A stretch of 64,000 nt of DNA from Cupriavidus gilardii (GCF_013314895.1 NZ_JABTYE010000005.1:1-64000); one strand, 5' to 3'. Positions 38,319 to 49,721 are shown, counted from the first letter of the stretch. Translations and numbers: made by a program. The notes: generated by a model not told the origin, from the letters alone.

Positions 38319-39616
38319 CTTTCCTTCCCATCGACGTACCGAAGAGCCAGCACATGCATTCCCCCTCTCCTTCCCTGGGCCAGTCCATTCTCGATGCCGC
38401 GGACGCGCTGGCGCGCTTCTCCGATATGGAAGGCGGCCTGACCTGCGCCTATCTGACGCCGGCGCATCGCGCCGCCGCGGCGATGCTGGCCGAGCGCATG
38501 CGCGCAGCCGGCATGCAGGTGCGCGTCGATGCGATCGGCAACGTGATCGGCCGCTACGAGGCCGACCCGTCGGCCGGTCCCGACGCGAAAGTGCTGATGA
38601 CCGGCTCGCATTTCGACACGGTGCGCAACGGCGGACGCTATGACGGACGCCTGGGCATCCTGCTGCCGATCGCGGTGGTCGGCGCACTGAACGAGGCCGG
38701 CATCCGGCTGCCCTATCACTTCGACGTGGTGGGCTTCGCCGAGGAGGAAGGTCTGCGCTTCAAGACCAGCTTCCTGGCCAGCAGCGTGCTCGCCGGACGC
38801 TTCGATCCGGCCCTGCTGGCGCGTGCCGACGCCGACGGCATCACGCTGGCGCAGGCGCTGGCCGACTCCGACCTGCCGGGGCGCGGCGATGTCGAAGCGT
38901 TGCGCGCGGCCGCGGTCGATCCGTCGACGCTGCTGGGCTTCGTCGAAGTGCATATCGAACAGGGACCGGTGCTGCTGCACCATGACCTGCCGCTGGGCAT
39001 CGTCACGCAGATCGCCGGCAGCAGCCGCTTCCAGGTGCGCGTCGAAGGGCTGGCCAGCCATGCCGGCACCACGCCGATGACGATGCGCAAGGATGCCGCC
39101 GCCGCGGCAGCCGAGATGGTGCTGCTGGTCGAATCGCGCTGCGGTCAGGCGCCGACGCTGGTCGGCACGGTCGGCCAGTTGCAGGTGCCGAACGGCTCCA
39201 GCAACGTGATTCCGGCCGCGTGCCACTTCTCGATGGATATCCGCGCCGGCGAGGACGCGGTGCGCGAGGCCGCAATCGCCGATATCGTCGCCGGCATCGA
39301 GGCGATCGCCGCGCGACGCGGCGTGCGTGCCGAAGTGGAACGGGTGCCGCCGGTCAACAACGCGCCGTGTGCGCCATGGCTGCGCGCGCAGCTGGCGGCG
39401 GTGCTGAACAAGCGCGGGCTGCAGGCCTTCGAGCTGCCCTCCGGGGCAGGACACGACGCGATGATGATGCAGCGGATCACCGATGTGGCGATGCTGTTCG
39501 TCCGCTGCGGCAACGGCGGCATCAGCCACAATCCGCTGGAGACGATTACCGCCGAGGACGCGCAGCTGGCGGCGGAGGTATTTGTCGATTTTCTGCGGCA
39601 TTTCCAGCCGCGATGA
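38315..39616 (+). CDS. M20-family amidohydrolase (allantoate amidohydrolase / N-carbamoyl-L-amino-acid hydrolase-like)
   Basis: A 433-aa binuclear metal hydrolase acting on ureido (carbamoyl) compounds such as allantoate or N-carbamoyl-amino acids. Metal ligands sit in MTGSHFDTVRNGGRYDGRLG (about 90-109), GFAEEEGLRF (about 142), EVHIEQGPVL and the C-terminal GGISHNPLETIT (about 405). The dimerisation/lid domain includes EGLASHAGTTPMTMRKDA. A second ATG (38354) lies 13 residues in and may be the real start, as MHSPSPSLGQSILDAADALA begins the conserved part. No other purine- or allantoin-degradation genes are adjacent; its 4-nt overlap with hpnE is a surprising context. Function within the family is open. 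Confidence 0.87.
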   Translation: MTFLPIDVPKSQHMHSPSPSLGQSILDAADALARFSDMEGGLTCAYLTPAHRAAAAMLAERMRAAGMQVRVDAIGNVIGRYEADPSAGPDAKVLMTGSHFDTVRNGGRYDGRLGILLPIAVVGALNEAGIRLPYHFDVVGFAEEEGLRFKTSFLASSVLAGRFDPALLARADADGITLAQALADSDLPGRGDVEALRAAAVDPSTLLGFVEVHIEQGPVLLHHDLPLGIVTQIAGSSRFQVRVEGLASHAGTTPMTMRKDAAAAAAEMVLLVESRCGQAPTLVGTVGQLQVPNGSSNVIPAACHFSMDIRAGEDAVREAAIADIVAGIEAIAARRGVRAEVERVPPVNNAPCAPWLRAQLAAVLNKRGLQAFELPSGAGHDAMMMQRITDVAMLFVRCGNGGISHNPLETITAEDAQLAAEVFVDFLRHFQPR

Positions 39617-39678
39617 GCGGTGCCGCCGCTCCGCTCGCCCGCTTGCGGGGCCGGTGATCTCCTCTCTCGCTTGCGGGC

Positions 39679-39726
39679 CTGGTGACTCCCCCTGGTGACT
39701 CCCCCTGGTGACTCCCCCTGGTGACT
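39679..39726. repeat. 13-bp perfect tandem repeat (3.7 copies) with degenerate REP cores alongside
   Basis: CTGGTGACTCCCC repeats at a 13-bp period, essentially without mismatches, in the 173-bp gap between two convergent genes. Flanking sequence on both sides has CGCTTGCGGG palindromic cores like those of the mosaics at 49760 and 53901, as if a degenerate REP had been extended by slippage. Confidence 0.9.
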
Positions 39727-39789
39727 CGCTTCTCTCGCACGCGGGACGGGGGAGAGCAACCCGGGACACCGCCATCGCGACGGCGTCTC

Positions 39790-40179
39790 CTAGTTGCCGT
39801 GGTACATCTCCCTGCCGATGTCGTAAAGGCTTTGCCGAAGCTTGCGCCGTTCGTCGGCAGACAGCTTGCCGCCGCGGCCCTGCCGCTCGCCGGCCTCGCG
39901 CTCGGCGCGCTGGCGGTTGGCGCGCCCACGGCTTTCGCGCGGCGATGGGCGTTCGCGGTCCTGCCGGGCATGGCCTGAATGCCCCGGATAGCCCTCCGCG
40001 CCCCGGCCCGGATGGCGCCCGTGTCCCTGCAGCAGCGCGCCGAGTCCCGGCGACTGCGCGGACGCGCTCGCGGCATGAAGCAGCATCGACGGCAGCAGCA
40101 GCGCAAGCAGGGCTCCGGCGACACGGCGTCGGGCGCCGGAGGCGCGGCGCGGTTCGGACCGGGTGGATTTCGCTTTCAT
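39790..40179 (-). CDS. Small secreted Arg/Gly-rich protein of unknown function
   Basis: A 129-aa protein with a signal peptide (VAGALLALLLPSMLLHAASA, cleavage near SASAQS, residue ~43). The mature chain is strongly basic and low complexity (His/Gly then Arg/Glu rich), ending in an ordered motif LSADERRKLRQSLYDIGREM that looks like a small helix, seen in many Burkholderiales hypothetical periplasmic proteins. ATG 40179 is chosen since it gives the signal peptide; ribosome site not obvious. It diverges from ompR-envZ, so it may be an envelope-stress-linked gene under OmpR control; that is inference from position only. Confidence 0.65.
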   Translation of the reverse strand: MKAKSTRSEPRRASGARRRVAGALLALLLPSMLLHAASASAQSPGLGALLQGHGRHPGRGAEGYPGHSGHARQDRERPSPRESRGRANRQRAEREAGERQGRGGKLSADERRKLRQSLYDIGREMYHGN

Positions 40180-40266
40180 TGATAATGGCGGTCTGGGACT
40201 TGCCCGGCTCGGGCTTGCGCTGGACAACTCCAGGACTCCCAGATCGAGGCTGACCGATCGCCCTTT

Positions 40267-40297
40267 GCGGGCAGCGCGCAGTGTAAACGCTGCCCGC
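40267..40297. promoter_or_regulatory. 10-bp perfect inverted repeat in the divergent region before ompR
   Basis: GCGGGCAGCG and CGCTGCCCGC pair over all ten bases around an 11-nt spacer. No T run follows on either strand, so it is more likely an RNA hairpin or a binding site than a simple terminator. Confidence 0.45.
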
Positions 40298-40349
40298 TGT
40301 GCACTTGGCGGTCCGCAAGGTAAAGTATGTAACCTTTTGTTAAGCCATT

Positions 40350-40376
40350 TTGACCCCTAGCGAGACTCGCTAAGAT
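40350..40376 (+). promoter_or_regulatory. Candidate ompR promoter with internal inverted repeat
   Basis: TTGACC (40350-40355) and TAAGAT (40371-40376) form a sigma-70-like promoter with a short 15-bp spacer. Within the spacer lies a perfect 7-1-7 inverted repeat TAGCGAG-A-CTCGCTA (40358-40372). The -10 ends 7 nt before the ompR ATG, so the mRNA would be leaderless. Confidence 0.5.
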
Positions 40377-40383
40377 TAGCGCC

Positions 40384-41106
40384 ATGGAAAATACCAGCCA
40401 CAAGATTCTCGTCGTGGACGACGACCCCCGTCTCCGCGATCTGCTGCGCCGCTATCTCGGCGAGCAAGGCTTTACCGTGCTGGTCGCGGAAAACGCCACT
40501 GCCATGAACAAGCTCTGGCTGCGCGAGCGTTTCGACCTGCTTGTCCTCGATCTGATGATGCCGGGCGAAGACGGTCTGTCGATCTGCCGGCGTCTGCGTG
40601 GCGCCAACGATCAGACGCCAATCATCATGCTGACCGCCAAGGGCGAGGACGTGGACCGCATCGTCGGCCTGGAAATGGGCGCCGACGACTATCTGCCCAA
40701 GCCGTTCAATCCGCGCGAACTGATCGCGCGCATCCACGCGGTGCTACGCCGCAAGGGCCCGGCCGAAGTGCCCGGCGCCCCGTCGGAAACGCCCGAGACC
40801 TTCGCCTTCGGCGACTTCGTGCTGAATCTGGCCACGCGCACGCTGACCAAGAACGATGAGGAAATCACGCTGACCACCGGCGAGTTTTCGGTGCTCAAGG
40901 TGTTCGCCCGCCATCCGCGCCAGCCGCTGTCGCGCGAGAAGCTGATGGAAATGGCGCGCGGCCGCGAGTACGAAGTGTTCGACCGCAGCCTGGACGTGCA
41001 GATCTCCCGCCTGCGCAAGCTGATCGAACCCGATCCGGGCAATCCGCGTTTCATCCAGACCGTCTGGGGGCTGGGCTACGTCTTCATTCCCGATGGCGTG
41101 AAATAA
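40384..41106 (+). CDS. ompR: OmpR-family response regulator
   Basis: A 240-aa DNA-binding response regulator. The receiver domain (about 7-120) has the acidic pocket VVDDDPRLR, the phosphoacceptor aspartate in LVLDLMMPGEDGLSICRRL (about 58), and the conserved threonine/lysine in MLTAKGEDVD and YLPKPFNPRELIARI. The winged-helix output domain (about 140-238) ends with RKLIEPDPGNPRFIQTVWGL and YVFIPDG, typical of OmpR itself. Paired with EnvZ 15 nt downstream. There is no Shine-Dalgarno, and a promoter-like element ends 7 nt before the start. Confidence 0.95.
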   Translation: MENTSHKILVVDDDPRLRDLLRRYLGEQGFTVLVAENATAMNKLWLRERFDLLVLDLMMPGEDGLSICRRLRGANDQTPIIMLTAKGEDVDRIVGLEMGADDYLPKPFNPRELIARIHAVLRRKGPAEVPGAPSETPETFAFGDFVLNLATRTLTKNDEEITLTTGEFSVLKVFARHPRQPLSREKLMEMARGREYEVFDRSLDVQISRLRKLIEPDPGNPRFIQTVWGLGYVFIPDGVK

Positions 41107-41121
41107 GTCCCGGCCGTTATC

Positions 41122-42471
41122 GTGGCGACTGTGATCCGCCGCACGGCCACGCGTTTCTTCGGTTCGCTGTTCTGGCGGACCTTCATGCTGATCGCGCTGT
41201 TGCTGGCCATTTCGCTGGGCATCTGGTTTCAGAGCTACCGGCTGTTCGAACGCGCCCCGCGCGCGCAGCAGATCGCGATGCAGGTGGTCAGCGTGGTCAA
41301 GCTGACGCGCGCGGCCCTGCTTTACTCCGACCCCGCGCGGCGTCGTTTCCTGCTGCTCGACCTGGTGCAGAACGAAGGCATCAAGGTCTATCCGCGCGAG
41401 CGCGACGACGACTTCACCACCCCCACCGCGAATCCCTTCCTGACCCAGCTGGTGCAGCAGGAAATCCGCAGCCGGCTGGGCGGCGATACCGTGATCGCAA
41501 CCACGGTCAACGATATCCCGGGCGTCTGGGTCAGCTTCGAGATCGAGGGCGACGATTACTGGGTGGCGATCAGCCCGGAGCGCTTCGAGCGCGTGCCGGG
41601 GCTGCAATGGCTGTGGTGGACCGTGGCGGCGCTGCTGCTGTCGATCTTCGGCGCGGCCTTCATCACCGCACGGGTCAACCGGCCGCTCAAGCGCCTGGCC
41701 GATGCCGCGCGCGCGATCGGTTCGGGCGGCGATCCGCCGCCGCTGCCGGAGCGCGGCGCGAGCGAGGTTGCGCAGGCCAACCACAGCTTCAACCAGATGG
41801 TGCGCGACCTGCGCCAGCTCGACGACGACCGCGTGGTGATGCTGGCCGGCATCTCGCACGATCTGCGCACGCCGCTGACGCGGCTGCGGCTGGAGACCGA
41901 GATGTCCCCGGTCGACGACACCACGCGCGAGGCGATGATCGCCGATATCGAGCAGATGGACGCGATCATCGGCCAGTTCCTGAACTACGCGCGCCCCGCG
42001 CAGGAGAGCAGCGAGCCGGTGGACCTGTCGTCGCTGGTGCGCGACGCGGTCAACGTCTATGCCGCGCACGACGACGTCCGCATCCGCGTGCATGCGCCCG
42101 AGCCGGTGATGGCGATGGCCAACCGGATGGAGGTCCAGCGCATCCTCGACAATCTGGTCGAGAACGCGCGCCGTTATGCCAAGCATCCGGAGAGCGGCAT
42201 CGCCGAGGTCGAGATCACCACGCGCAACCATGACAAGGAGGCGATGCTGGTGGTGGCCGATCGCGGCGACGGCGTGCCAGACGAGCAGTTGCCGCTGCTG
42301 ACGCGGCCCTTCTATCGGCTCGACGCGGCGCGCAGCGAGGCCAAGGGCGCGGGCCTGGGCATGTCGATCGTCAACCGGATCATGCAGCGCAATGGCGGCC
42401 GCCTGGTGCTGACCAATCGTCCGCCGCCGGGCAGCGGCCTGGTGGTCAGCGCGTGTTTCCGGCGCGCGTAG
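41122..42471 (+). CDS. envZ: Osmosensor-type histidine kinase EnvZ
   Basis: A 449-aa inner-membrane sensor kinase partner of OmpR. Two transmembrane helices (about 18-38, TFMLIALLLAISLGIWFQ, and about 165-185, WWTVAALLLSIFGAAFITA) bracket a periplasmic domain of about 125 residues. A HAMP segment (RVNRPLKRLADAARAIGSGG) leads to the H-box LAGISHDLRTPLTRLRLETE (phospho-histidine about 247) and the ATPase domain with N-box LDNLVENARRYAK, G1 VADRGDGVPDEQ and G2 GAGLGMSIVNRIM. GTG 41122 is the most likely start; a second GTG lies nine bases on. Signal sensed is unknown. Confidence 0.93.
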   Translation: MATVIRRTATRFFGSLFWRTFMLIALLLAISLGIWFQSYRLFERAPRAQQIAMQVVSVVKLTRAALLYSDPARRRFLLLDLVQNEGIKVYPRERDDDFTTPTANPFLTQLVQQEIRSRLGGDTVIATTVNDIPGVWVSFEIEGDDYWVAISPERFERVPGLQWLWWTVAALLLSIFGAAFITARVNRPLKRLADAARAIGSGGDPPPLPERGASEVAQANHSFNQMVRDLRQLDDDRVVMLAGISHDLRTPLTRLRLETEMSPVDDTTREAMIADIEQMDAIIGQFLNYARPAQESSEPVDLSSLVRDAVNVYAAHDDVRIRVHAPEPVMAMANRMEVQRILDNLVENARRYAKHPESGIAEVEITTRNHDKEAMLVVADRGDGVPDEQLPLLTRPFYRLDAARSEAKGAGLGMSIVNRIMQRNGGRLVLTNRPPPGSGLVVSACFRRA

Positions 42472-42593
42472 CGGCGCAGTTCGTCGCCATGCCGCCGTCA
42501 TAACGATCGTGTATGGTGGCGCGATGCTGCATGAAGGTTGCTGGGAGGCTGCTGTCGTCCCTGCGTTCGCGGCGTCGACAGCACCAAGCAGCA

Positions 42594-42659
42594 GCCGTCC
42601 TCGCCTATCGGCCTCTTTGAGATTTTCAATTAGCCGTGCCGAGCAGGATGCTGCATACT
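42594..42659. promoter_or_regulatory. Candidate ahpC promoter with an OxyR-like site upstream
   Basis: TTAGCC (42630-42635) and CATACT (42654-42659, preceded by TG) form a weak promoter with an 18-bp spacer. Directly upstream (42594-42630, read on the minus strand) four tetramers ATTG, CAAA, ATAG, CGGC occur at exact 7-bp gaps, matching the OxyR pattern ATAG-N7-CTAT-N7-ATAG-N7-CTAT in 10 of 16 bases. Position just before the -35 fits an activator. The rest of the 294-bp gap after envZ shows nothing recognisable. Confidence 0.35.
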
Positions 42660-42765
42660 TCCCATTCGTTGCGTGGCATACGCAGGGGCCCGAGAACATC
42701 GTCTTCGACGATGGCCATTGGCGATGCCGCGCTCGCGTCTGTTCAACCGTATCCAGGAGAAGTCC

Positions 42766-43314
42766 ATGAAGACCGTTGGTGACAAGCTCGAACCGTTCCA
42801 CGTCGTCGGTGTCAAGCCGGGTTTCAACGCCCACGAAGAAAACGGCCAGTCGGCCTTTGAAGACATCACCGAGAAGTCGTTCGAAGGCAAGTGGAAAATC
42901 ATCTACTTCTACCCGAAGGACTTCACCTTCGTGTGCCCGACCGAAATCGTGGCCTTCGCCAAGCTGAACCAGGACTTTGCCGACCGCGACGCGATCGTGC
43001 TGGGCGGCTCGACCGACAACGAGTTCGTCAAGCTGGCATGGCGCCGTGAACACAAGGACCTGAACAAGCTGAACTCGTGGCAGTTCGCCGATACCACCGG
43101 CTCGCTGGTCGACCAGCTGGGCGTGCGCGAGAAGGAAGCCGGCGTTGCGCTGCGCGCCACCTTCATCGTCGACCCGGACAACACGATCCAGCACGTTTCG
43201 GTCAACAACCTGAACGTCGGCCGTAACCCGGAAGAAATCCTGCGCATTCTGGACGGCCTGCAGACCGACGAGCTGTGCCCGTGCAACCGCGCTGTCGGCG
43301 GCGCAACGCTGTAA
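42766..43314 (+). CDS. ahpC: Peroxiredoxin AhpC
   Basis: A 182-aa cytoplasmic 2-Cys-type peroxiredoxin reducing H2O2, organic peroxides and possibly peroxynitrite. The peroxidatic cysteine is in YPKDFTFVCPTEIVAFAKLN (about 54), followed by the usual arginine in RATFIVDP, and the C-terminal ELCPCN carries two further cysteines that act as resolving residues in the mycobacterial-type AhpC. A strong AGGAGA precedes ATG 42766. The next gene is ahpD, and there is no ahpF, so reducing power is expected to come from AhpD/lipoamide rather than a flavin reductase. Confidence 0.95.
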   Translation: MKTVGDKLEPFHVVGVKPGFNAHEENGQSAFEDITEKSFEGKWKIIYFYPKDFTFVCPTEIVAFAKLNQDFADRDAIVLGGSTDNEFVKLAWRREHKDLNKLNSWQFADTTGSLVDQLGVREKEAGVALRATFIVDPDNTIQHVSVNNLNVGRNPEEILRILDGLQTDELCPCNRAVGGATL

Positions 43315-43331
43315 TTCGCGCCATGTCGAAG

Positions 43332-43355
43332 TTGCCGGCGGTTCGCCGCCGGCAA
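43332..43355 (+). terminator. Strong TTCG-capped hairpin after ahpC
   Basis: TTGCCGGCGG and CCGCCGGCAA form a perfect 10-bp stem closed by TTCG, 17 nt after the ahpC stop. There is no T run, so it probably stabilises the ahpC message or acts with the second hairpin 20 nt further on. Confidence 0.6.
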
Positions 43356-43375
43356 CCGCGCCCCAGTGCGCACCG

Positions 43376-43398
43376 AAACCCGCTCATGCGGGTTTTTT
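43376..43398 (+). terminator. Intrinsic terminator between ahpC and ahpD
   Basis: AAACCCGC / GCGGGTTT forms an 8-bp stem with a TCAT loop and continues into three more T. It lies 25 nt before ahpD, so ahpD probably receives only read-through transcription from ahpC, keeping the peroxidase in excess of its reductase. Confidence 0.75.
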
Positions 43399-43423
43399 CC
43401 GCCCAAAGCGATAGGAGAATTTG

Positions 43424-43945
43424 ATGGAATTCCTCAACACGATCAAGAATCTCATTCCCGACTATGCGAAGGACATTCGCCTGAATCTGGACGGCACCAT
43501 CGCACGCTCCTCGCTGGAGGGTAACGATGCGGTGGGCGTCGCGCTGGCCGCCGCCTTCGCCGCCAAGAGCAAGATCATCGTCGACGCGATCCGCAACGCC
43601 GGCGTGCTCTCGCCCGAAGAACTGAACGGCGCGCTGACCGCGGCCGCGCTGATGGGCATGAACAATGTCTGGTATCCGTACGTCGAGATGGCCGGCGACC
43701 CGGATCTGGCCAGCCAGCCCGCCGGCCTGCGCATGAATGCGTACGCGACCCACGGCGGCGTCGACAAGCGCCGCTTCGAGATGTACGCGCTGGCCGCGTC
43801 GATCGTCGGCAAGTGCCACTTCTGCGTCAAGTCGCACTATGAGCTGCTGAAGAACGAGCAAGGCATGACCTCGCAACAGTTGCGCGATGTCGGCCGCATC
43901 GCGGCGGTGGTGACGGCCGCCGCCAACGTGATCTCGGCAGAGTAA
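43424..43945 (+). CDS. ahpD: Alkyl hydroperoxide reductase AhpD (carboxymuconolactone-decarboxylase fold)
   Basis: A 173-aa all-helical protein that regenerates AhpC and has weak peroxidase activity of its own. The redox-active CxxC and histidine are in SIVGKCHFCVKSHYELLKNE (about 127-146), with the glutamate relay residues expected just before. It begins MEFLNTIKNLIPDYAKDIRL like the mycobacterial enzyme. AGGAG lies 8 nt before ATG 43424. It is downstream of ahpC past a terminator hairpin. Confidence 0.96.
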   Translation: MEFLNTIKNLIPDYAKDIRLNLDGTIARSSLEGNDAVGVALAAAFAAKSKIIVDAIRNAGVLSPEELNGALTAAALMGMNNVWYPYVEMAGDPDLASQPAGLRMNAYATHGGVDKRRFEMYALAASIVGKCHFCVKSHYELLKNEQGMTSQQLRDVGRIAAVVTAAANVISAE

Positions 43946-43996
43946 GCGCCGCCGCGATCCTCGCGGCACGCGTATCCCGCCATCATCGGGCCATCG

Positions 43997-44018
43997 ATGG
44001 CCGCCCTCGGGCGGCCAT
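43997..44018 (+). terminator. GC-rich hairpin after ahpD
   Basis: ATGGCCGCC / GGCGGCCAT (9 bp) with a four-base loop, 52 nt past the ahpD stop. No T run follows, so termination strength is uncertain. Confidence 0.45.
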
Positions 44019-44084
44019 TGTCGTCTGGCACGTCCGCATCGGCGCGTCCGCATTTCTCCGACTGCATTTGTGCACGGTCCGGCC

Positions 44085-44090
44085 TACAAT
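44085..44090 (+). promoter_or_regulatory. Candidate -10 box (TACAAT) for the GNAT gene
   Basis: TACAAT lies 28 nt before the ATG, with CTGCAT at a 17-bp spacing as a weak -35. Confidence 0.35.
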
Positions 44091-44118
44091 CGAGGCAGAT
44101 TCTGCTTCGCGGACCATC

Positions 44119-44694
44119 ATGAGCCAACTGCCCTCGCCCTCCTCGCCGCATTTCCACTACCGTCTCGCCACCGCTTCCGATTGGGGCCAGATCGCCGCGG
44201 TCACGCAGGAAGCCTATGCGCAGTACGAGCTGGAGATCATGGAGGACTGCCGCGCCTCGTTCCAGCAGGGCATGCGCTCGGTGCTGGCGACCAATACGTC
44301 GGATATGGAATGGTGGGTCGCCGAGACCGACCACGGCATCAGCGGCGCCGTGCTGTTCTGCCACCCCGGTGCAACGCTGCAGGCGCTGGACGGCAGCACG
44401 GTGACGCTGGCCCTGCCCGAAGCCCGCCTGCTGTCGGTCAGCCCGCAGGCGCGCGGCCTGGGCCTCGGACGCACGCTGATGCAGATCTGCATCGAGCGGG
44501 CGCGCGATATCGGCGCGCAGGCGCTGGTGGTGCGCACCATGCCGGAAATGGACGCGGCCAACCGTTTGTGCCAGCAGATGGGGTTCGTCAAGCGCACCGA
44601 AGCCGGCGCGCGCTCGGGCCCGCTGGAGCGGCTGGTCGACTACGTCTACGTGCTCGAGCCGAAGGAAGCCGACGCGCCGCAGCCGGGCCTGTAA
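44119..44694 (+). CDS. GNAT-family N-acetyltransferase
   Basis: A 191-aa acetyl-CoA-dependent acyltransferase. The GNAT fold is visible in motif A, ARLLSVSPQARGLGLGRTLM (about 103-122, with the RxxGxG pyrophosphate-binding loop), and motif B-like MDAANRLCQQMGFVKR (about 152-167). The N-terminal FHYRLATASDWGQIAAVTQE is the usual first strand and helix. Substrate not predictable; neighbours (ahpD upstream, ispF convergent) give no clue. ATG 44119 gives a normal family length. Confidence 0.88.
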   Translation: MSQLPSPSSPHFHYRLATASDWGQIAAVTQEAYAQYELEIMEDCRASFQQGMRSVLATNTSDMEWWVAETDHGISGAVLFCHPGATLQALDGSTVTLALPEARLLSVSPQARGLGLGRTLMQICIERARDIGAQALVVRTMPEMDAANRLCQQMGFVKRTEAGARSGPLERLVDYVYVLEPKEADAPQPGL

Positions 44695-44723
44695 CGGCCC
44701 GAATCACTGCGCACTGAGCCCGT

Positions 44724-45230
44724 TCAGTCCTGCGGCGCGACGATCGCGCCGCGCCAGAGCAGCACCACCGCCTGCGCGACGATCCCTTCCTGACGCCCTT
44801 CGAAGCCCAGCTTCTCGTTGGTCTTGGCCTTGACGTTGCAGCGGCCGACCGCGATGCCCAGATCCTCGGCCAGTTTGGCCACCATCGCGCCGATATGCGG
44901 CGCCAGCTTCGGCGCCTGTGCGATCACCGTCGCATCGACATTGCCGACTTCGAAGCCCGCCTCGCGCACGCGCCGCACGGCCTCGCGCAGCAGCGCGCGG
45001 CTGTCGGCGCCGGCAAAGGCCGGATCCGTATCGGGGAAATGCCGGCCGATATCGCCCAGCCCGGCGGCGCCGAACAAGGCGTCGGTGATCGCATGCAGCA
45101 AGGCATCGGCATCGGAATGGCCAAGCAGCCCGCGGTCATGCGGAATTTCCACGCCGCCGAGCACGAGCTTGCGGCCCGGCACCAGCGCGTGCACGTCGTA
45201 GCCTTGTCCCACGCGGATATCGAAGGGCAT
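44724..45230 (-). CDS. ispF: 2-C-methyl-D-erythritol 2,4-cyclodiphosphate synthase
   Basis: A 168-aa zinc enzyme of the MEP isoprenoid pathway that forms MEcPP from CDP-ME 2-phosphate. The metal ligands Asp and His are in [11 protein letters not shown] (about 8) and the third His in [19 protein letters not shown] (about 36-54), with [20 protein letters not shown] near the C-terminus. The start sequence is ATGATG: the upstream ATG (45233) overlaps the ispD stop codon as ATGA, the second (45230) matches the family start better. Either way it is translationally coupled to ispD. It supplies precursors for squalene made by hpnCDE. Confidence 0.97.
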   Translation of the reverse strand: MPFDIRVGQGYDVHALVPGRKLVLGGVEIPHDRGLLGHSDADALLHAITDALFGAAGLGDIGRHFPDTDPAFAGADSRALLREAVRRVREAGFEVGNVDATVIAQAPKLAPHIGAMVAKLAEDLGIAVGRCNVKAKTNEKLGFEGRQEGIVAQAVVLLWRGAIVAPQD

Positions 45231-46039
45231 CATCGCGATCGGTCTCCAGAAGAACCAGAAGAAGGGGCGGCGGACGGCCCGCCGAGCAGGACTTCGGCAA
45301 GCGCGAAGTCCTCGGGATAGGTCACCTTGAAATTGCGCAGCGAGCCGTTGACCAGCCGCGGCTTCAGGCCGAGCCGCTCGATCGCGCTGGCCTCGTCGGT
45401 CACGACCGCGCCGCTGGCGAGCGCGTCTTCCAGCGCCTGGCGCAGGACGCCGACGCGGAACATCTGCGGCGTCTGCGCCTGCCACAGCCCTTCGCGCGGC
45501 ACGGTGCCGCCGATGCGGGACGGCTGCGGGGGTTGCACGGACAGGCTGCCATGCAGCGGTTCGGCCTCGGCCCGCTTCAGCGTATCGGGCACCGGCACCG
45601 CCAGGATGCCGCCGATCGCCGCGTCGGGGCCGTCGCCATTGTCGCCTTCGACCGCGCGGATCAACGTCTCGATCATCAGCGGCGTCAGCCCGGGACGCGC
45701 GGCGTCGTGCACCAGCACCCAGTCCTGATCCGCGGCACCGAGCTGGGCCAGATGGCGCAGTCCGTTCAGCACCGACTCATGGCGCGACTGGCCGCCGACG
45801 AAGGCGGTATCGAAACGCAGCCCCGCAAACGCCGCCGCGCCAAAGCGCGCCTCCAGCGGCAGATCGTCCGGTGCCAGCACCAGTGCGGTGGCGCTGATCG
45901 ACTCGCACGCCGAGAACGCCGCCAGCGCGTACCAGATCATCGGATGGCCGGCCAGCTCGCGATACTGCTTGGGCAGGCCGGCGCCCGCGCGGCTGCCGCT
46001 GCCGGCACAGGGAATCAGGGCAAAACGTCGTTCGGACAT
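45230..46039 (-). CDS. ispD: 2-C-methyl-D-erythritol 4-phosphate cytidylyltransferase
   Basis: A 269-aa cytidylyltransferase that activates MEP with CTP. The glycine-rich CTP loop [20 protein letters not shown] (about 6-25) has the essential Arg and Lys; [13 protein letters not shown] (about 108) and [12 protein letters not shown] are conserved substrate-binding stretches. Compared with E. coli IspD there is a longer loop before GLWQAQTP ([19 protein letters not shown]) and a disordered Ser/Gly-rich C-terminus ([12 protein letters not shown]). ATG 46039 fits the family start [13 protein letters not shown]. It diverges from mfd and overlaps ispF. Confidence 0.96.
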   Translation of the reverse strand: MSERRFALIPCAGSGSRAGAGLPKQYRELAGHPMIWYALAAFSACESISATALVLAPDDLPLEARFGAAAFAGLRFDTAFVGGQSRHESVLNGLRHLAQLGAADQDWVLVHDAARPGLTPLMIETLIRAVEGDNGDGPDAAIGGILAVPVPDTLKRAEAEPLHGSLSVQPPQPSRIGGTVPREGLWQAQTPQMFRVGVLRQALEDALASGAVVTDEASAIERLGLKPRLVNGSLRNFKVTYPEDFALAEVLLGGPSAAPSSGSSGDRSR

Positions 46040-46173
46040 GCGGCGCAATTGCGGATAAGGGGATCGACTCGTTGCGCCAACCAAGGCCCCACGATGGGTC
46101 GACCATGCGCGGTGGGTATTCTCATGGCCAGCGGCACGAAATGCGGCGCTCGATGGCCGGGCGCTGCGCATTC

Positions 46174-46179
46174 TATAAT
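46174..46179 (+). promoter_or_regulatory. Consensus -10 box (TATAAT) for mfd
   Basis: A perfect TATAAT 68 nt before the mfd start; the -35 region at 17 bp is poor. It implies a leader of about 60 nt. Confidence 0.5.
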
Positions 46180-46247
46180 ACGTCCCTCTTCTCGACACCC
46201 CCGCCCGCGCTGCCGGCGGGGCGTCGTCGTTTGATCCGAACCGCTTT

Positions 46248-49721
<3,474 letters not shown>

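Noticed and set aside
39679-39726. Possible CRISPR-like array
   Set aside because: Units are contiguous with no spacers, the period is far too short, and no cas genes are nearby. The same applies to the other arrays.
42540-42585. Hairpin TGCTGTCG...CGACAGCA before ahpC as terminator
   Set aside because: Only an 8-bp stem with a large loop and no T run; at most a decayed dispersed hairpin.
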